NCBI RefSeq assembly: GCF_012113595.1
Contig: NZ_CP050831.1
Location: 682,001-746,000, forward strand
DNA length: 64,000 nucleotides
Direction of reading: 5' to 3'
Source: Bacteroides faecium
GTDB taxonomy: Bacteria; Bacteroidota; Bacteroidia; Bacteroidales; Bacteroidaceae
Shown one piece after another: positions 27,881-37,010 of this stretch. Position numbers and translations under genes: made by a program. The notes under the pieces were generated by a model. The model made no database searches, was not told where the DNA came from, and saw nothing but the letters and a program-made list of their open reading frames with translations. Numbering within the stretch: position 1 is the first letter of the stretch; every line of letters begins with the position of its first letter.

Positions 27881-29431
27881 TCAAATAACGCCCCGCACTC
27901 TGTCATCAAAAGCGGAAAGCGCGGCCTTCGCACCTTCGCCCATAGAGATGATAATCTGCTTATAAGGCACAGTTGAAACATCTCCGGCTGCGTAGATACC
28001 CGTCACATTGGTACGACAATGCGCATCAATCACAATCTCACCCGGACGGTTGGTTTCCACTACTTCGCAGAATACATTGCTATTTGCGGAAAGTCCGATT
28101 TGTACAAATACGCCATCCAGTTCAACGAGACGTTCTTCTTCCGTTTTACGGTCTTTGATACGCAGGGCAGTCAGTTTATCACCATTTCCTATCACTTCCG
28201 TAGTTTGAGAGCTTACAAAAACTTCTACGTTCGGCAATGATTTAAGTCGTTCCTGAAGTACATTGTCAGCTTTCAGTTCATCCATAAACTCAAAGACTGT
28301 TACTTTAGAGCAGATACCTGCCAAGTCGATAGCCGCTTCAATTCCGGAATTTCCACCACCAACTACCGCTACGTGTTTTCCTTTATAAAACGGCCCGTCG
28401 CAGTGAGGGCAGAAAGCAACACCACGGCCTATATACTCCGCTTCTCCCGGAACGTTCAGTTTGCGCCAACTTGCACCGGTTGCAATAATCAAGGCCGGAG
28501 CCAGGAACTTTTCGCCAACAGAAGTAGTGACCAGCTTTTGTTTTCCCATAACTTCCACCTTTTCCACTTTACGATGTTCAAGTAAATCTACGGGATAACG
28601 CAGTAAATGAGTCTTCAGATTATCAGCAAGTTCGTTTCCTGTTGTCTCGGGTACAGAGATTAAATTCTCGATGCCGACTGTTTCCTTCACCTGTCCGCCA
28701 ACGCGCTCGGCTACAATAGCCACGCGCAATCCTTTACGGGCAGAGTAAATAGCTGCCGATACTCCTGCGGGACCTCCACCGGCTACAATCACATCATATT
28801 CCTTCACTTCCGCTTCTGCTTTGGTTTCATCAATGCCGTATTGTTCTTCCAGTTTCGCAAGCAGCTCGCCAAATTCGCCACGACCTACATGAAGCAGTTT
28901 GCCATCTGCAAAGACAGAAGGTACTCCCTGTATCTTCAATGCATCCACTTCATCTTGATAAAGCGCACCGTCTACCATCTCATGGGTGATGGAGGGATTC
29001 AGCGTAGTCATAGCATTGAGAGCCTGCACTATGTCGGGACAGTTCGTACAAGTCAATGAGACATAAGTCACCAAATGTATCGGGCCTTTCAGTGCCTTCA
29101 CACGGTTACAGACAGCCTCATCGGGAAAGTTCTTTCCTTTACCGTCCAGGTTCAGGATAGCCAGTAACAGCGAAGTGAACTCATGTCCGTTGGGAATACC
29201 ACGGAAGGTGATTCCTGTACGGCTGCCGTTCTTCAACAAAGTAAATTTCAGCCCGTTTCCTTCATTCACTACACAAGTGATGTGTGCGGAACAATCCGCT
29301 ACATCTCCCAGCAGTTCTAACAATTCTGTTCTACTCTCGTGACTGGATGATACCGATATATCAAAAGTAAAATTCGCCTCCAGTCCGGCAAATATACCCT
29401 TCAGTTGTTCTTTTAATGCAGATTCTAACAT
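27881..29431 (-). CDS. ahpF: Alkyl hydroperoxide reductase subunit F
   Basis: A 516-residue flavoprotein that passes electrons from NAD(P)H to AhpC. It has an N-terminal tandem thioredoxin-like part with TCTNCPDIVQ (CxxC near residue 126), an FAD-binding GGGPAGVSAAIYSARKG (about 215-232), a second dinucleotide site VVGGGNSGIEAAIDLAG, the redox pair CPHC (FCPHCDGPFYKG), and the C-terminal GIYAAGDVSTVPYKQI. Length is typical. The start is supported by a good Shine-Dalgarno GGAG at 29439-29442, a strength unusual in Bacteroides. It follows ahpC by 86 bp, with a hairpin in the gap. Confidence 0.97.
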   Translation of the reverse strand: MLESALKEQLKGIFAGLEANFTFDISVSSSHESRTELLELLGDVADCSAHITCVVNEGNGLKFTLLKNGSRTGITFRGIPNGHEFTSLLLAILNLDGKGKNFPDEAVCNRVKALKGPIHLVTYVSLTCTNCPDIVQALNAMTTLNPSITHEMVDGALYQDEVDALKIQGVPSVFADGKLLHVGRGEFGELLAKLEEQYGIDETKAEAEVKEYDVIVAGGGPAGVSAAIYSARKGLRVAIVAERVGGQVKETVGIENLISVPETTGNELADNLKTHLLRYPVDLLEHRKVEKVEVMGKQKLVTTSVGEKFLAPALIIATGASWRKLNVPGEAEYIGRGVAFCPHCDGPFYKGKHVAVVGGGNSGIEAAIDLAGICSKVTVFEFMDELKADNVLQERLKSLPNVEVFVSSQTTEVIGNGDKLTALRIKDRKTEEERLVELDGVFVQIGLSANSNVFCEVVETNRPGEIVIDAHCRTNVTGIYAAGDVSTVPYKQIIISMGEGAKAALSAFDDRVRGVI

Positions 29432-29460
29432 ACCTGTTCTCCTTTCGTTTTTTGAAAAGA

Positions 29461-29491
29461 AAGGCCGGCAGCGTTTCCCGTTACCGGCCTT
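29461..29491 (-). terminator. Intercistronic hairpin between ahpC and ahpF, probable partial terminator
   Basis: AAGGCCGG (29461-29468) pairs with CCGGCCTT (29484-29491) around a 15-nt loop. On the minus strand it is followed by a T-rich tract (TTCTTTTC). Lying between ahpC and ahpF, it could attenuate read-through and keep AhpC, needed in excess, above AhpF, or it may protect the ahpC transcript end. Confidence 0.65.
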
Positions 29492-29517
29492 CCATAATCA
29501 TCATTATCAAAGATCTA

Positions 29518-30084
29518 TCAAATCTTACCTACCAGGTCGATGCTTGGTTTCAGGGTAGATTCACCCTTCTTCCACTTGGCCGGACAAACTTCTCCGTCGT
29601 GAGTCGCTACAAACTGTGCAGCTTCCACCTTACGAAGCAACTCGCTCGCATCACGGCCAATGTTGTTATCATTCAGTTCCACCACTTTAATCTTTCCTTC
29701 CGGATTGACAACGAATGTACCGCGGTATGCCATACCTTCTTCTTCGATATATACTCCGAGTGCACGACACAGAGCACCTGTCGGGTCTGCCAACATCGGA
29801 TATTGAATCTTGCGGATACTTTCAGAAGCATCATGCCAAGCTTTGTGTACGAAGTGCGAGTCAGTACTTACCGAGTAGATTTCTACGCCCATTGCTTTGA
29901 ACTGGTCGTACTTTTCAGCCATATCCACCAATTCAGTAGGACATACGAAAGTAAAGTCGGCAGGATAGAAGAACAGAATCGCCCATTTACCTTTCAGGTC
30001 ATTGTTGGTTACAGTCTTGAAAGCTCCGTTTTGAAAAGCCTGAACACTGAATTCAGGAAGCTGAGAATTTAAAATTGGTTCCAT
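29518..30084 (-). CDS. ahpC: Alkyl hydroperoxide reductase subunit C (2-Cys peroxiredoxin)
   Basis: A 188-residue cytosolic peroxiredoxin that reduces H2O2 and organic peroxides. The peroxidatic Cys48 lies in FYPADFTFVCPTEL and the resolving Cys167 in GEVCPAKW. Other family signatures are VSTDSHFVHKAWH and YRGTFVVNPEGKI. It is the first gene of the ahpCF unit and has a consensus Bacteroides promoter about 80-110 bp upstream of the start. In Bacteroides this operon is normally controlled by OxyR; I did not identify an OxyR site by eye. Confidence 0.97.
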   Translation of the reverse strand: MEPILNSQLPEFSVQAFQNGAFKTVTNNDLKGKWAILFFYPADFTFVCPTELVDMAEKYDQFKAMGVEIYSVSTDSHFVHKAWHDASESIRKIQYPMLADPTGALCRALGVYIEEEGMAYRGTFVVNPEGKIKVVELNDNNIGRDASELLRKVEAAQFVATHDGEVCPAKWKKGESTLKPSIDLVGKI

Positions 30085-30162
30085 AATCTTTATTGCTTTT
30101 ATTGTTATTAATTGGTTTGACTTATAACATCAGAAACTTCATTTTGTTTCTTGTTTCTGATG

Positions 30163-30194
30163 CAAAGATAAAGGCATAAGTCCCGCCTTGCAAA
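30163..30194 (-). promoter_or_regulatory. ahpC: Promoter of ahpCF (TTTG-N20-TATCTTTG on the minus strand)
   Basis: On the minus strand TTTG (30194-30191) and TATCTTTG (30170-30163) are separated by exactly 20 bp, a full match to the Bacteroides consensus. The implied transcription start leaves an ahpC leader of about 70 nt. Confidence 0.75.
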
Positions 30195-30404
30195 AAATGT
30201 CCAATCGAATAATTCTATGCGGCGATAGATGAAACCGATAAGTCAGCGAAATGTCCTATTTTTAAGATTCTCATCACAACTAGGACTGTCAGATTCTCAC
30301 TAAGAGAAGAAATCGCGTATAAAATAACGCATATACATACAATATTCGGTCTTTTTATGCATATAAACGAGCCAAATATGCAAGAAACAACCGTTTTCCG
30401 AGTT

Positions 30405-30492
30405 GTTTCCCGGTGCGACACGAAGTGTTTCCCGGTATGAAACAAAGTGTTCCTCGGTGAGAAACAAAATGTTTCAAGGTGAGAAACAAACC
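30405..30492. repeat. Four tandem copies of a 22-bp repeat
   Basis: Units start at 30405, 30427, 30449 and 30471. Each is 22 bp, roughly GTTTCcCGGTgaGAAACAAa plus two bases, with few differences between neighbours. Each unit pairs with itself or its neighbour (GAAACA against TGTTTC), so transcripts would form serial small hairpins. There are no unique spacers, so it is not a CRISPR array. Confidence 0.85.
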
Positions 30493-30881
30493 GGACATGA
30501 TAAAGAAGGATTTTAAACACCTATTTGAAGCACCATTTACTCTAGTTGACATAAGAACAAGAAGCAACTGATATTATCATTTTCAAACAGGATCATTAAT
30601 ATTTCCTTCCCCACACACCACTAACCAGCAAAAGAGCGACACATTAACAGGGAATAGCCCAATATGACAACATTAGAGAACCCACTAATGCTAAATCCTT
30701 CGAGTTTTTTCCTTCAAACCTACGCCGGGCCGTATATTTCAGAAAATAAGATGATTGAATATACAATTCTTCATATCCAGTCTTTTTCCTAACTATTTAT
30801 AAATAAGCAGTACTCTCCCCTAATTTTAAGGTGTACGGAGATAATTTAAAAGAGAAGTTTGTAATTTGGTCAAGAGAAAAG

Positions 30882-30913
30882 TACTATAAGTCAAAGCTCG
30901 AATATTATAAATC
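30882..30913. promoter_or_regulatory. Candidate HTCS operator: direct repeat spaced 21 bp upstream of SusC
   Basis: TACTATAAGTC (30882-30892) recurs as TATTATAAATC (30903-30913), 9 of 11 identical and 21 bp apart, about 70 bp before the SusC start. The spacing matches the other two candidate HTCS sites in this window. The sequence is AT-rich, so confidence is limited. Confidence 0.35.
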
Positions 30914-30980
30914 GCTTTATTTGCATCACCATTTAAGTCTATTTGTATTCATTCTTATTATAAACTTTAATATCTGCACT

Positions 30981-33900
30981 ATGAAGAGAAAGGTACTATT
31001 AAGCACATTGTTCCTAATGCTCCACATGACGGTAGTATTAGCACAGCAAGTAACTATTTCAGGGCAAGTGTTGGATGAGAAGAGCGAACCTCTGATCGGT
31101 GCTACGGTAAATATCGAAGGCACTACCAACGCCGTAATTACAGATTTAGAAGGAAAGTTCACTCTAAAAGCACTTCCTTCCGAAAAGATTGTCATCAGTT
31201 ATCTGGGATATAAACCCAAGACAGTGGCTATCGGCAAGAACCGCAAGTTTAATATAACGCTGGATCCGTCAGTAACAGAAATGGACGAGGTAGTAGTCGT
31301 AGGCTACGGTAGCCAGAGAAAAAGCGACATTGCAACCGCTGTTGCGTCAGTTAATATAAAAGATATTGCCAAAAGCAGTTCGGCGCAAACCCTGCAAGCA
31401 CTACAAGGCAAAATCAGCGGTGTGCAGATTATCCCGACAGACGGTTCGTTATCGAGCGGAATGACCTTCAGAATCAGAGGTGTCAACTCTATCACAGGCG
31501 GAACCCAACCTCTGTTTGTCATCGACGGTGTCCCCATGCCTACTCAACAGATCACCAATGAAGATACCGAAACGGTGAATAATCCATTGTTAGGATTGAA
31601 CCCGAACGACATCGAATCCATGGAGATTCTGAAAGACGCAGCGGCGGCAGCTATTTATGGTGCCAAAGGAGCCAATGGCGTTGTCATCATCACCACCAAA
31701 CGGGGAGCAGCCTCTACCAAACCTAAATTCTCGTTCAGTCTGACAGGAGGTCTGGATATGAATCCAAATATTCCGTTGGAAGTATTATCTCCGGAAGAGT
31801 ACGCAAAGAAGATGCTTGATTACGGAACATACGATAGTCCGAACCTCATCAATTTCTGGCAAAACGTGATTGACAACAAAGGTTGGAACAACCCGTCCGT
31901 ACACAATTGGATGGATGAAATTACCCGGACAGCGAAAAAATACGAAGCAAACGCAAGTATATCCGGAGGAACCAAAGGAACAACCTATATGCTCTCACTC
32001 GGATATCTGAATAATACGGGAATTATCAAACGGTCTGCATTCGACCGTTTCACCTCACGCCTGAACTTGAATCAGGAGGTCAATTCCAAAATCAATATCG
32101 GTATTAATCTGTCTTACTCTACCTCTAAAGACAAGAATCCGGTCAGCGACTGGTCACAGTCGGGAGTCATTCTCAATGCCTTGCAGATTTCTCCTTTCCT
32201 GTTTTATCCGGGACTGGCAGATATCATGAATTACAGTAACGTGAACATAATGAGCCCTCTGGTAGCAGTCGATCAGGTCAATATCAACAATCGGTATAGT
32301 GAGCTCAATGGTAATATCTACTTCAACTATAAGATATTGAAAGACCTCACGTTCAGTACCAGCGCCTCTTATCGCCAGTATTCCATGGATCAGGACAAGC
32401 TCTGGGGTTCGGATACCTGGTACGGGCAATCGGAAAGGGGACGCATGGAAATCAGTAACCGGGAAGAAAACAGTTGGGTATATGAAGCACGGCTGCAATA
32501 TGCGAAAAGCATAAAGAAGCATTCTTTCTCACTAATGGGAGCTTTTGAGGCCAGCAAATGGTCGATGAAAGATGTCTACAACAAATCAACAAACTTCGAA
32601 GACATGGCTGTCGGTATATGGGGAATAGACAAGGGGCTGGTCACTTACGCTCCCAAATACACGTATGACAGCAATCAAATGGTATCGTTTATCAGTAGGG
32701 GAACCTATACTTTCGACAATAAATATGTATTAAATGCCTCTTTGCGTGTCGACGGCTCTTCCAAGTTCGGAGCCAATAACAAATACGGCTATTTCCCTGC
32801 TGTCAGTGTCGCATGGCGCGCTTCTGAAGAAGAATTCATCAAGAAGTTTGATTTCATATCCAACCTGAGGGTACGCACTAGCTTCGGTATGACGGGTAAT
32901 AATCAGATTCCCTCTTATCAATCTTTATCCCAGTTGGAAAATAATAAGGTGGTAATGAACGGAAGCACGGTGGAAATCGGGCGTTATCCTTCCAACGTAA
33001 CGAATGACGACCTGAAATGGGAAAGCCAGAAACAGTACAACATCGGATTCGATTTCGGCGTATTGGATAACCGTTTCTCTATTACGGCAGACTTTTACTA
33101 CAAAAGGATTGACGATATGTTACTGCAAGTAAACATTCCTTCTACTTCCGGCTATACCAAAGCCTGGAAAAATGCAGGTTCAATGGAGAACAAGGGTATG
33201 GAGTTCGCCATTAACGCAAACTGGTTTAAAGGCGCTTTCAATTGGTCGACGGACTTCAATATCTCCTTCTACAAGAACAAAATTCTGTCACTGGACAAGG
33301 GACAATACCAGCAATTCTACGACAGAGGGATTAATGCCAAAATTACCAGTGATGTCCTGCTCAGAGTAGGAATGCCGGTAGGTATCTATTACGGCTATAT
33401 CAGCGACGGAACTTACAACAATGATACCGAAGTCATCAACGGATACCCCGGCCCTAACCTCGGATTGGGACAACTCAAAGTTGTCGATGTCAATAAAGAC
33501 GGTGTTATCGACTCGAACGACCGTACACCGATTGCGGATGTCAACCCCAAACATACAGGAGGAATCGGGAATACATTCTCTTATAAAGGTTTCGACTTGT
33601 ATGCCTTCTTCCGCTGGTCATACGGCAACGACGTAGTAAACGGCAACGCCTACTATCTCGTAGGAACGACTAGTATCAACAACGTATTGAAGAGTGTCTA
33701 CAAAGATGTATGGTCTGCCAACACCCCCACTAATAATTATCCTTTGTACGGCCGAGGAACCTGGGGAGAAAGCGTACTTAGAAGTGATCTGGTAGAAGAC
33801 GGTTCATTCTTACGTCTGCAAACCCTGACCCTGGGCTATACCTTCCCCGCCAAGTTAACCGGCAAAATGGGACTCTCCAAAATGCGCATAGCACTGACCG

Positions 33901-34052
33901 GAACGAACTTATGGCTCTGGACCCGTTACTCCGGCTTCGACCCCGAGGCAAATACCGGTTACGGAACAGTAGCCCGTCTGGCTCCCGGACTCGACATGAG
34001 CCCGTACCCGAGACCACGCTCCTTCTCGCTTTCAATCGAACTAGGGTTTTAA
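30981..34052 (+). CDS. SusC-like TonB-dependent receptor of the second PUL
   Basis: I chose the ATG at 30981 (MKRKVLLSTLFLMLHMTVVLAQQ) because it begins the signal peptide; an in-frame ATG 150 bp earlier adds an unlikely leader. The 1023-residue product has the carboxypeptidase-regulatory-like domain (ISGQVLDEKSEPLIGATV), the linker DEVVVVGYGSQRKSDIATAV, a plug with FRIRGVNSITGG, FVIDGVPMP and EILKDAAAAAIYGAKGANG, and a barrel with the family's RVDGSSKFGANNKYGYFPA. It ends in SLSIELGF with a terminal Phe. It heads an operon with SusD, a lipoprotein, an HTCS, a GH31 and a DUF4874/DUF4832 lipoprotein. Substrate unknown; the enzymes suggest an alpha-linked glycan or glycoside. Confidence 0.94.
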   Translation: MKRKVLLSTLFLMLHMTVVLAQQVTISGQVLDEKSEPLIGATVNIEGTTNAVITDLEGKFTLKALPSEKIVISYLGYKPKTVAIGKNRKFNITLDPSVTEMDEVVVVGYGSQRKSDIATAVASVNIKDIAKSSSAQTLQALQGKISGVQIIPTDGSLSSGMTFRIRGVNSITGGTQPLFVIDGVPMPTQQITNEDTETVNNPLLGLNPNDIESMEILKDAAAAAIYGAKGANGVVIITTKRGAASTKPKFSFSLTGGLDMNPNIPLEVLSPEEYAKKMLDYGTYDSPNLINFWQNVIDNKGWNNPSVHNWMDEITRTAKKYEANASISGGTKGTTYMLSLGYLNNTGIIKRSAFDRFTSRLNLNQEVNSKINIGINLSYSTSKDKNPVSDWSQSGVILNALQISPFLFYPGLADIMNYSNVNIMSPLVAVDQVNINNRYSELNGNIYFNYKILKDLTFSTSASYRQYSMDQDKLWGSDTWYGQSERGRMEISNREENSWVYEARLQYAKSIKKHSFSLMGAFEASKWSMKDVYNKSTNFEDMAVGIWGIDKGLVTYAPKYTYDSNQMVSFISRGTYTFDNKYVLNASLRVDGSSKFGANNKYGYFPAVSVAWRASEEEFIKKFDFISNLRVRTSFGMTGNNQIPSYQSLSQLENNKVVMNGSTVEIGRYPSNVTNDDLKWESQKQYNIGFDFGVLDNRFSITADFYYKRIDDMLLQVNIPSTSGYTKAWKNAGSMENKGMEFAINANWFKGAFNWSTDFNISFYKNKILSLDKGQYQQFYDRGINAKITSDVLLRVGMPVGIYYGYISDGTYNNDTEVINGYPGPNLGLGQLKVVDVNKDGVIDSNDRTPIADVNPKHTGGIGNTFSYKGFDLYAFFRWSYGNDVVNGNAYYLVGTTSINNVLKSVYKDVWSANTPTNNYPLYGRGTWGESVLRSDLVEDGSFLRLQTLTLGYTFPAKLTGKMGLSKMRIALTGTNLWLWTRYSGFDPEANTGYGTVARLAPGLDMSPYPRPRSFSLSIELGF

Positions 34053-34070
34053 TCATAAAAGAACAAGGAC

Positions 34071-35864
34071 ATGAATAAGTTTAACATATTAATTGCAATG
34101 CTTGTATGCCTGAACATTTGTGGCTGCTCCGATTTTCTGGAAGAAGACCCCAAAGGCAAGCTGACAACTGACAATTTCTACAACAGTGAATCCGATGCGC
34201 GGCAAGCCATTAATGGTGTTTACCGCAGATTATCCGATTCGTGGGTGACGGGATACAATATAAAGCAAATCCCCAACGACTTGCTGAAACGCGCAAGCTG
34301 GGACGAAGCAAGCGGACTGAGTAACTTTACATACGGTTCTGAGAACACATATATCGCCGGTATGTGGCAAAATCACTATGCAGTGATAAAAGACTGCAAT
34401 TCTGTGATAGACAACGTGACTGCCAACAAAGAGAAAATCAACAACTGGGAAAGATATGTCGGACAGGCACATGGCATCCGTGCTTTCCTGTATTTCGACC
34501 TTGTCAGGTGGTTTGGTGATGTGCCGCTGGTATTGACCGATACCAAATCTCTTGACGGACTGGAGGTGACACGCACTCCGCAGAAAGAAGTATTCCGGCA
34601 AATCATAGAGGATTTCGAATACTGTATCAGTCACACAATGGATAAGGGTGACACTTCAAAAGGCTATCAATACGGCAGATTGACCAAAGACGCCTGCCAT
34701 GGTTTTCTGGCTAAAGTATATTTATGGCTGGGTAGCGTAGCACAACGGGACGGGAAAGAAATACTAGGCAATGCAGCCGACAATTTCGAGAAGTCACTCG
34801 AACATTCAAGTGCTGTTATTCAGGGCGGACGTTACAAACTGGTGGACTATTATCCGGATGTATTCAATGCCAAGACCCGGGACAAGGCACCGGATGAAGT
34901 TTTGTGGTGTGTTCAGGGATTGACAGGTGACGATACGGGAACATGGACAGGCATGATGTTCGGTATCAGAGGCAACCAAAATCTCGGAGGTTCGTGGGAT
35001 AACATCTCAAGTTCGGACTACCACCGCATGATGTATGAACCGAGCGACTCTATCCGCCGTTTATGGAACTGCCCGCGAATGACCATACAAGATGACGGAA
35101 CGTTATGGGGCTGGGACTACAAGATGTATTGGGACACAAGGGGCGACCAGAAGCTGAGCGAGGCCACGGAAAACAATAACTGGCTTCAATGGAGTATCGG
35201 CAAATTCAGACGATATCCGTTGGCAGACCCTTCATCATACAATTACACCAACTTCGGTATGGATGAACCTCTGCTCCGCTATGCGGACGTATTACTGATG
35301 TACGCGGAAGCATACAACGAAGTCAACCACGGTCCCGGCGACTACCGACCTTCTTCAGGAATGGACATGAGCGGAATCTCCATACAGTCTGCTTACGACG
35401 CTGTCAACCTTGTGCGCAAACGTTCGCGAATCGCCAACGAAGGCATTATGCACCAGGATGTACTGCCCCGTAAATTAATTACCGACTATGCTACCGAAGT
35501 AGACGAATGTGTACCCGACTGGAAACCCGGAGCATACGGTTATATCTACGACGGAGTGAGAACTGCCTGGGAGTATAACAGATACGGCGATGATTATACA
35601 GCCTTCAGAACTGAAATACTTAACGAACGGGCACGCGAACTAGTAGCCGAGTCGACTGACAGGTGGTGCGACCTCGTCCGCCGTGGCATCCTGGTAAAGC
35701 AGATGCAGGCATGGCGGCAATACAACCCGTTCATCAGTAATACGGAACGGGAAATCACAACTCCCGGAGCTCCGGAGAATATCCAATCCCGCAATATGTT
35801 ATTGCCCGTGCCTTTGAGTGAAATAGATGTGAACAAGAACCTGACTCAGAACCCGGGATATTAA
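34071..35864 (+). CDS. SusD-like nutrient-binding lipoprotein of the second PUL
   Basis: A 597-residue lipoprotein (lipobox ICGC near residue 19, then SDFLEEDPKGKLTTDNFY). SusD fold motifs include ARQAINGVYRRLSD, GQAHGIRAFLYFDLVRWFGDVPLVL, DACHGFLAKVYLWLGS, PLLRYADVLLMYAEAYNEV and the C-terminal ILNERARELVAESTDRWCDLVRRG. It starts 18 bp after the SusC gene and should form the hinged lid on that receptor. It is at the long end of the SusD range, consistent with insertions on the ligand-facing surface. Confidence 0.93.
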   Translation: MNKFNILIAMLVCLNICGCSDFLEEDPKGKLTTDNFYNSESDARQAINGVYRRLSDSWVTGYNIKQIPNDLLKRASWDEASGLSNFTYGSENTYIAGMWQNHYAVIKDCNSVIDNVTANKEKINNWERYVGQAHGIRAFLYFDLVRWFGDVPLVLTDTKSLDGLEVTRTPQKEVFRQIIEDFEYCISHTMDKGDTSKGYQYGRLTKDACHGFLAKVYLWLGSVAQRDGKEILGNAADNFEKSLEHSSAVIQGGRYKLVDYYPDVFNAKTRDKAPDEVLWCVQGLTGDDTGTWTGMMFGIRGNQNLGGSWDNISSSDYHRMMYEPSDSIRRLWNCPRMTIQDDGTLWGWDYKMYWDTRGDQKLSEATENNNWLQWSIGKFRRYPLADPSSYNYTNFGMDEPLLRYADVLLMYAEAYNEVNHGPGDYRPSSGMDMSGISIQSAYDAVNLVRKRSRIANEGIMHQDVLPRKLITDYATEVDECVPDWKPGAYGYIYDGVRTAWEYNRYGDDYTAFRTEILNERARELVAESTDRWCDLVRRGILVKQMQAWRQYNPFISNTEREITTPGAPENIQSRNMLLPVPLSEIDVNKNLTQNPGY

Positions 35865-35894
35865 TCTTTTGTGTCAACTTAAAACGATAAGAGA

Positions 35895-36998
35895 ATGAAA
35901 ACAACCTATACTAAATTCATACTTCTGCTCGCAGCAACTACATTTATTGCGTGCAATGAAGAGGAAGCCCCCAGCTTACATATCTCCGCCAGTGCAGACA
36001 AGACAGAGGTAAAGGTAGGAGAACCCGTTACATTCAGTATCCGGCATAATGCAATGGCTGTATCCATTTACACCGGAGACGACGGACACGACTACAAGAG
36101 CAGTGCCTACTATCTGCTGCAAGGAAAAACCAACGATGATTTACAAAACAACAATTATCGCCCTATCGATCCGGAAATTACGCCGTATAATTGTAACTTT
36201 GCCGATACCCCTGCCGGTTCCACTTCCATTACGGACAATCTCGCAGAAGTTGTGAACGCAGGCAGTGGCGATAACCTGATAGGTTCGGAAGCTGAAATCA
36301 AGTATGACGAGTCCATTCAGCAGAATGTACTGAAAATCACATCCGTTCATCCCGAATGGTGGTATCAAGCACTCCGCCTGCATACGGACGCCAAGCTGGG
36401 AACAAACAAAAAGCTGAATTTACGGATGAGATTCGACAAAGACATCCTGGGAGATGTCAGTTCGGGAGAACAGCGTCCGGACATAACAACCTTTCAGGTA
36501 GTCATCCGCCTCGGCGGCATTGGAGTCGGTGAAACGGAGGTTATATTCAGAGATGAAACCGTCTGGGACATATACTGGAATCCCAATACCGCGTTTACGG
36601 ACTACTCCGTTGATTTGTCGAGTGTTATAGACGCCTGGCAGGGAGCTACGGGAAAAACCATGGGTACATTGTCATACATACAGATCTTATTTACCCCTAG
36701 TAATAATGCCGGATATTTAGGCGATTACTACATAGCTTCCGCAAGTTATGGTGATATAGACTATATTCCGTTCTCCACAGGCCAGTCTCTGAACATCAAT
36801 GACAACTCCGGAATATTGAAATATCAATATACGTATACGCAACCGGGTAATTATCAGGTAGTCGTAATAGGCACCAATACAAGTATGAAAAACTATTCGG
36901 ATAGCGGGTATAAAGACAATGTAGGAAACAATATTCATGCGAGTGAATATGATTACAACACTCAGTTCTCTACCATTGACATAACCGTTCGTCCATAA
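35895..36998 (+). CDS. Surface lipoprotein with PKD-like N-terminal domain (DUF5017-like), probable glycan-binding protein
   Basis: A 367-residue lipoprotein (lipobox TFIAC near residue 20, then NEEEAP, the acidic stretch of surface-exported Bacteroides lipoproteins). The first about 80 residues resemble a PKD/DUF5017-type domain (ADKTEVKVGEPVTFSIRHNA, YTGDDGHDYKSS). The middle looks like a beta-sandwich carbohydrate-binding module (RMRFDKDILGDVSSGEQRPDITTFQVVIRLGGIGVGETEVIF, SYIQILFTPSNNAGYLGDYYIASASYG), and the end returns to a PKD-like strand pattern (YQYTYTQPGNYQVVVIGTN). It takes the SusE/F-type place after SusD. Binding is inferred from position and fold. Confidence 0.72.
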   Translation: MKTTYTKFILLLAATTFIACNEEEAPSLHISASADKTEVKVGEPVTFSIRHNAMAVSIYTGDDGHDYKSSAYYLLQGKTNDDLQNNNYRPIDPEITPYNCNFADTPAGSTSITDNLAEVVNAGSGDNLIGSEAEIKYDESIQQNVLKITSVHPEWWYQALRLHTDAKLGTNKKLNLRMRFDKDILGDVSSGEQRPDITTFQVVIRLGGIGVGETEVIFRDETVWDIYWNPNTAFTDYSVDLSSVIDAWQGATGKTMGTLSYIQILFTPSNNAGYLGDYYIASASYGDIDYIPFSTGQSLNINDNSGILKYQYTYTQPGNYQVVVIGTNTSMKNYSDSGYKDNVGNNIHASEYDYNTQFSTIDITVRP

Positions 36999-37010
36999 CA
37001 CAGACGTTTT

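Larger units (their letters stand above)
30195..30980. other. Long intergenic region between ahpCF and the second PUL
   Basis: About 790 bp with no convincing gene. It contains a 22-bp tandem array (30405-30492) and a candidate direct-repeat operator (30882-30913), both listed separately. A reading frame runs into the SusC gene from 30831, but its residues are a typical translated leader and the signal peptide starts only at 30981. The stretch 30500-30830 is AT-rich and I see nothing specific in it. Confidence 0.6.

Noticed and set aside
30405..30492. CRISPR array
   Set aside because: The 22-bp units are contiguous, with no unique spacers, and no cas gene is present.
30215..30520. A 101-codon minus-strand frame with repeated FVSHRET-like residues
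   Set aside because: The amino-acid repeat is just the translation of the 22-bp DNA array. No signal, promoter or conserved domain is seen.
30831..30980. N-terminal extension of the second-PUL SusC
   Set aside because: The signal peptide begins at 30981; the upstream 50 codons are AT-rich leader and would hide the export signal.
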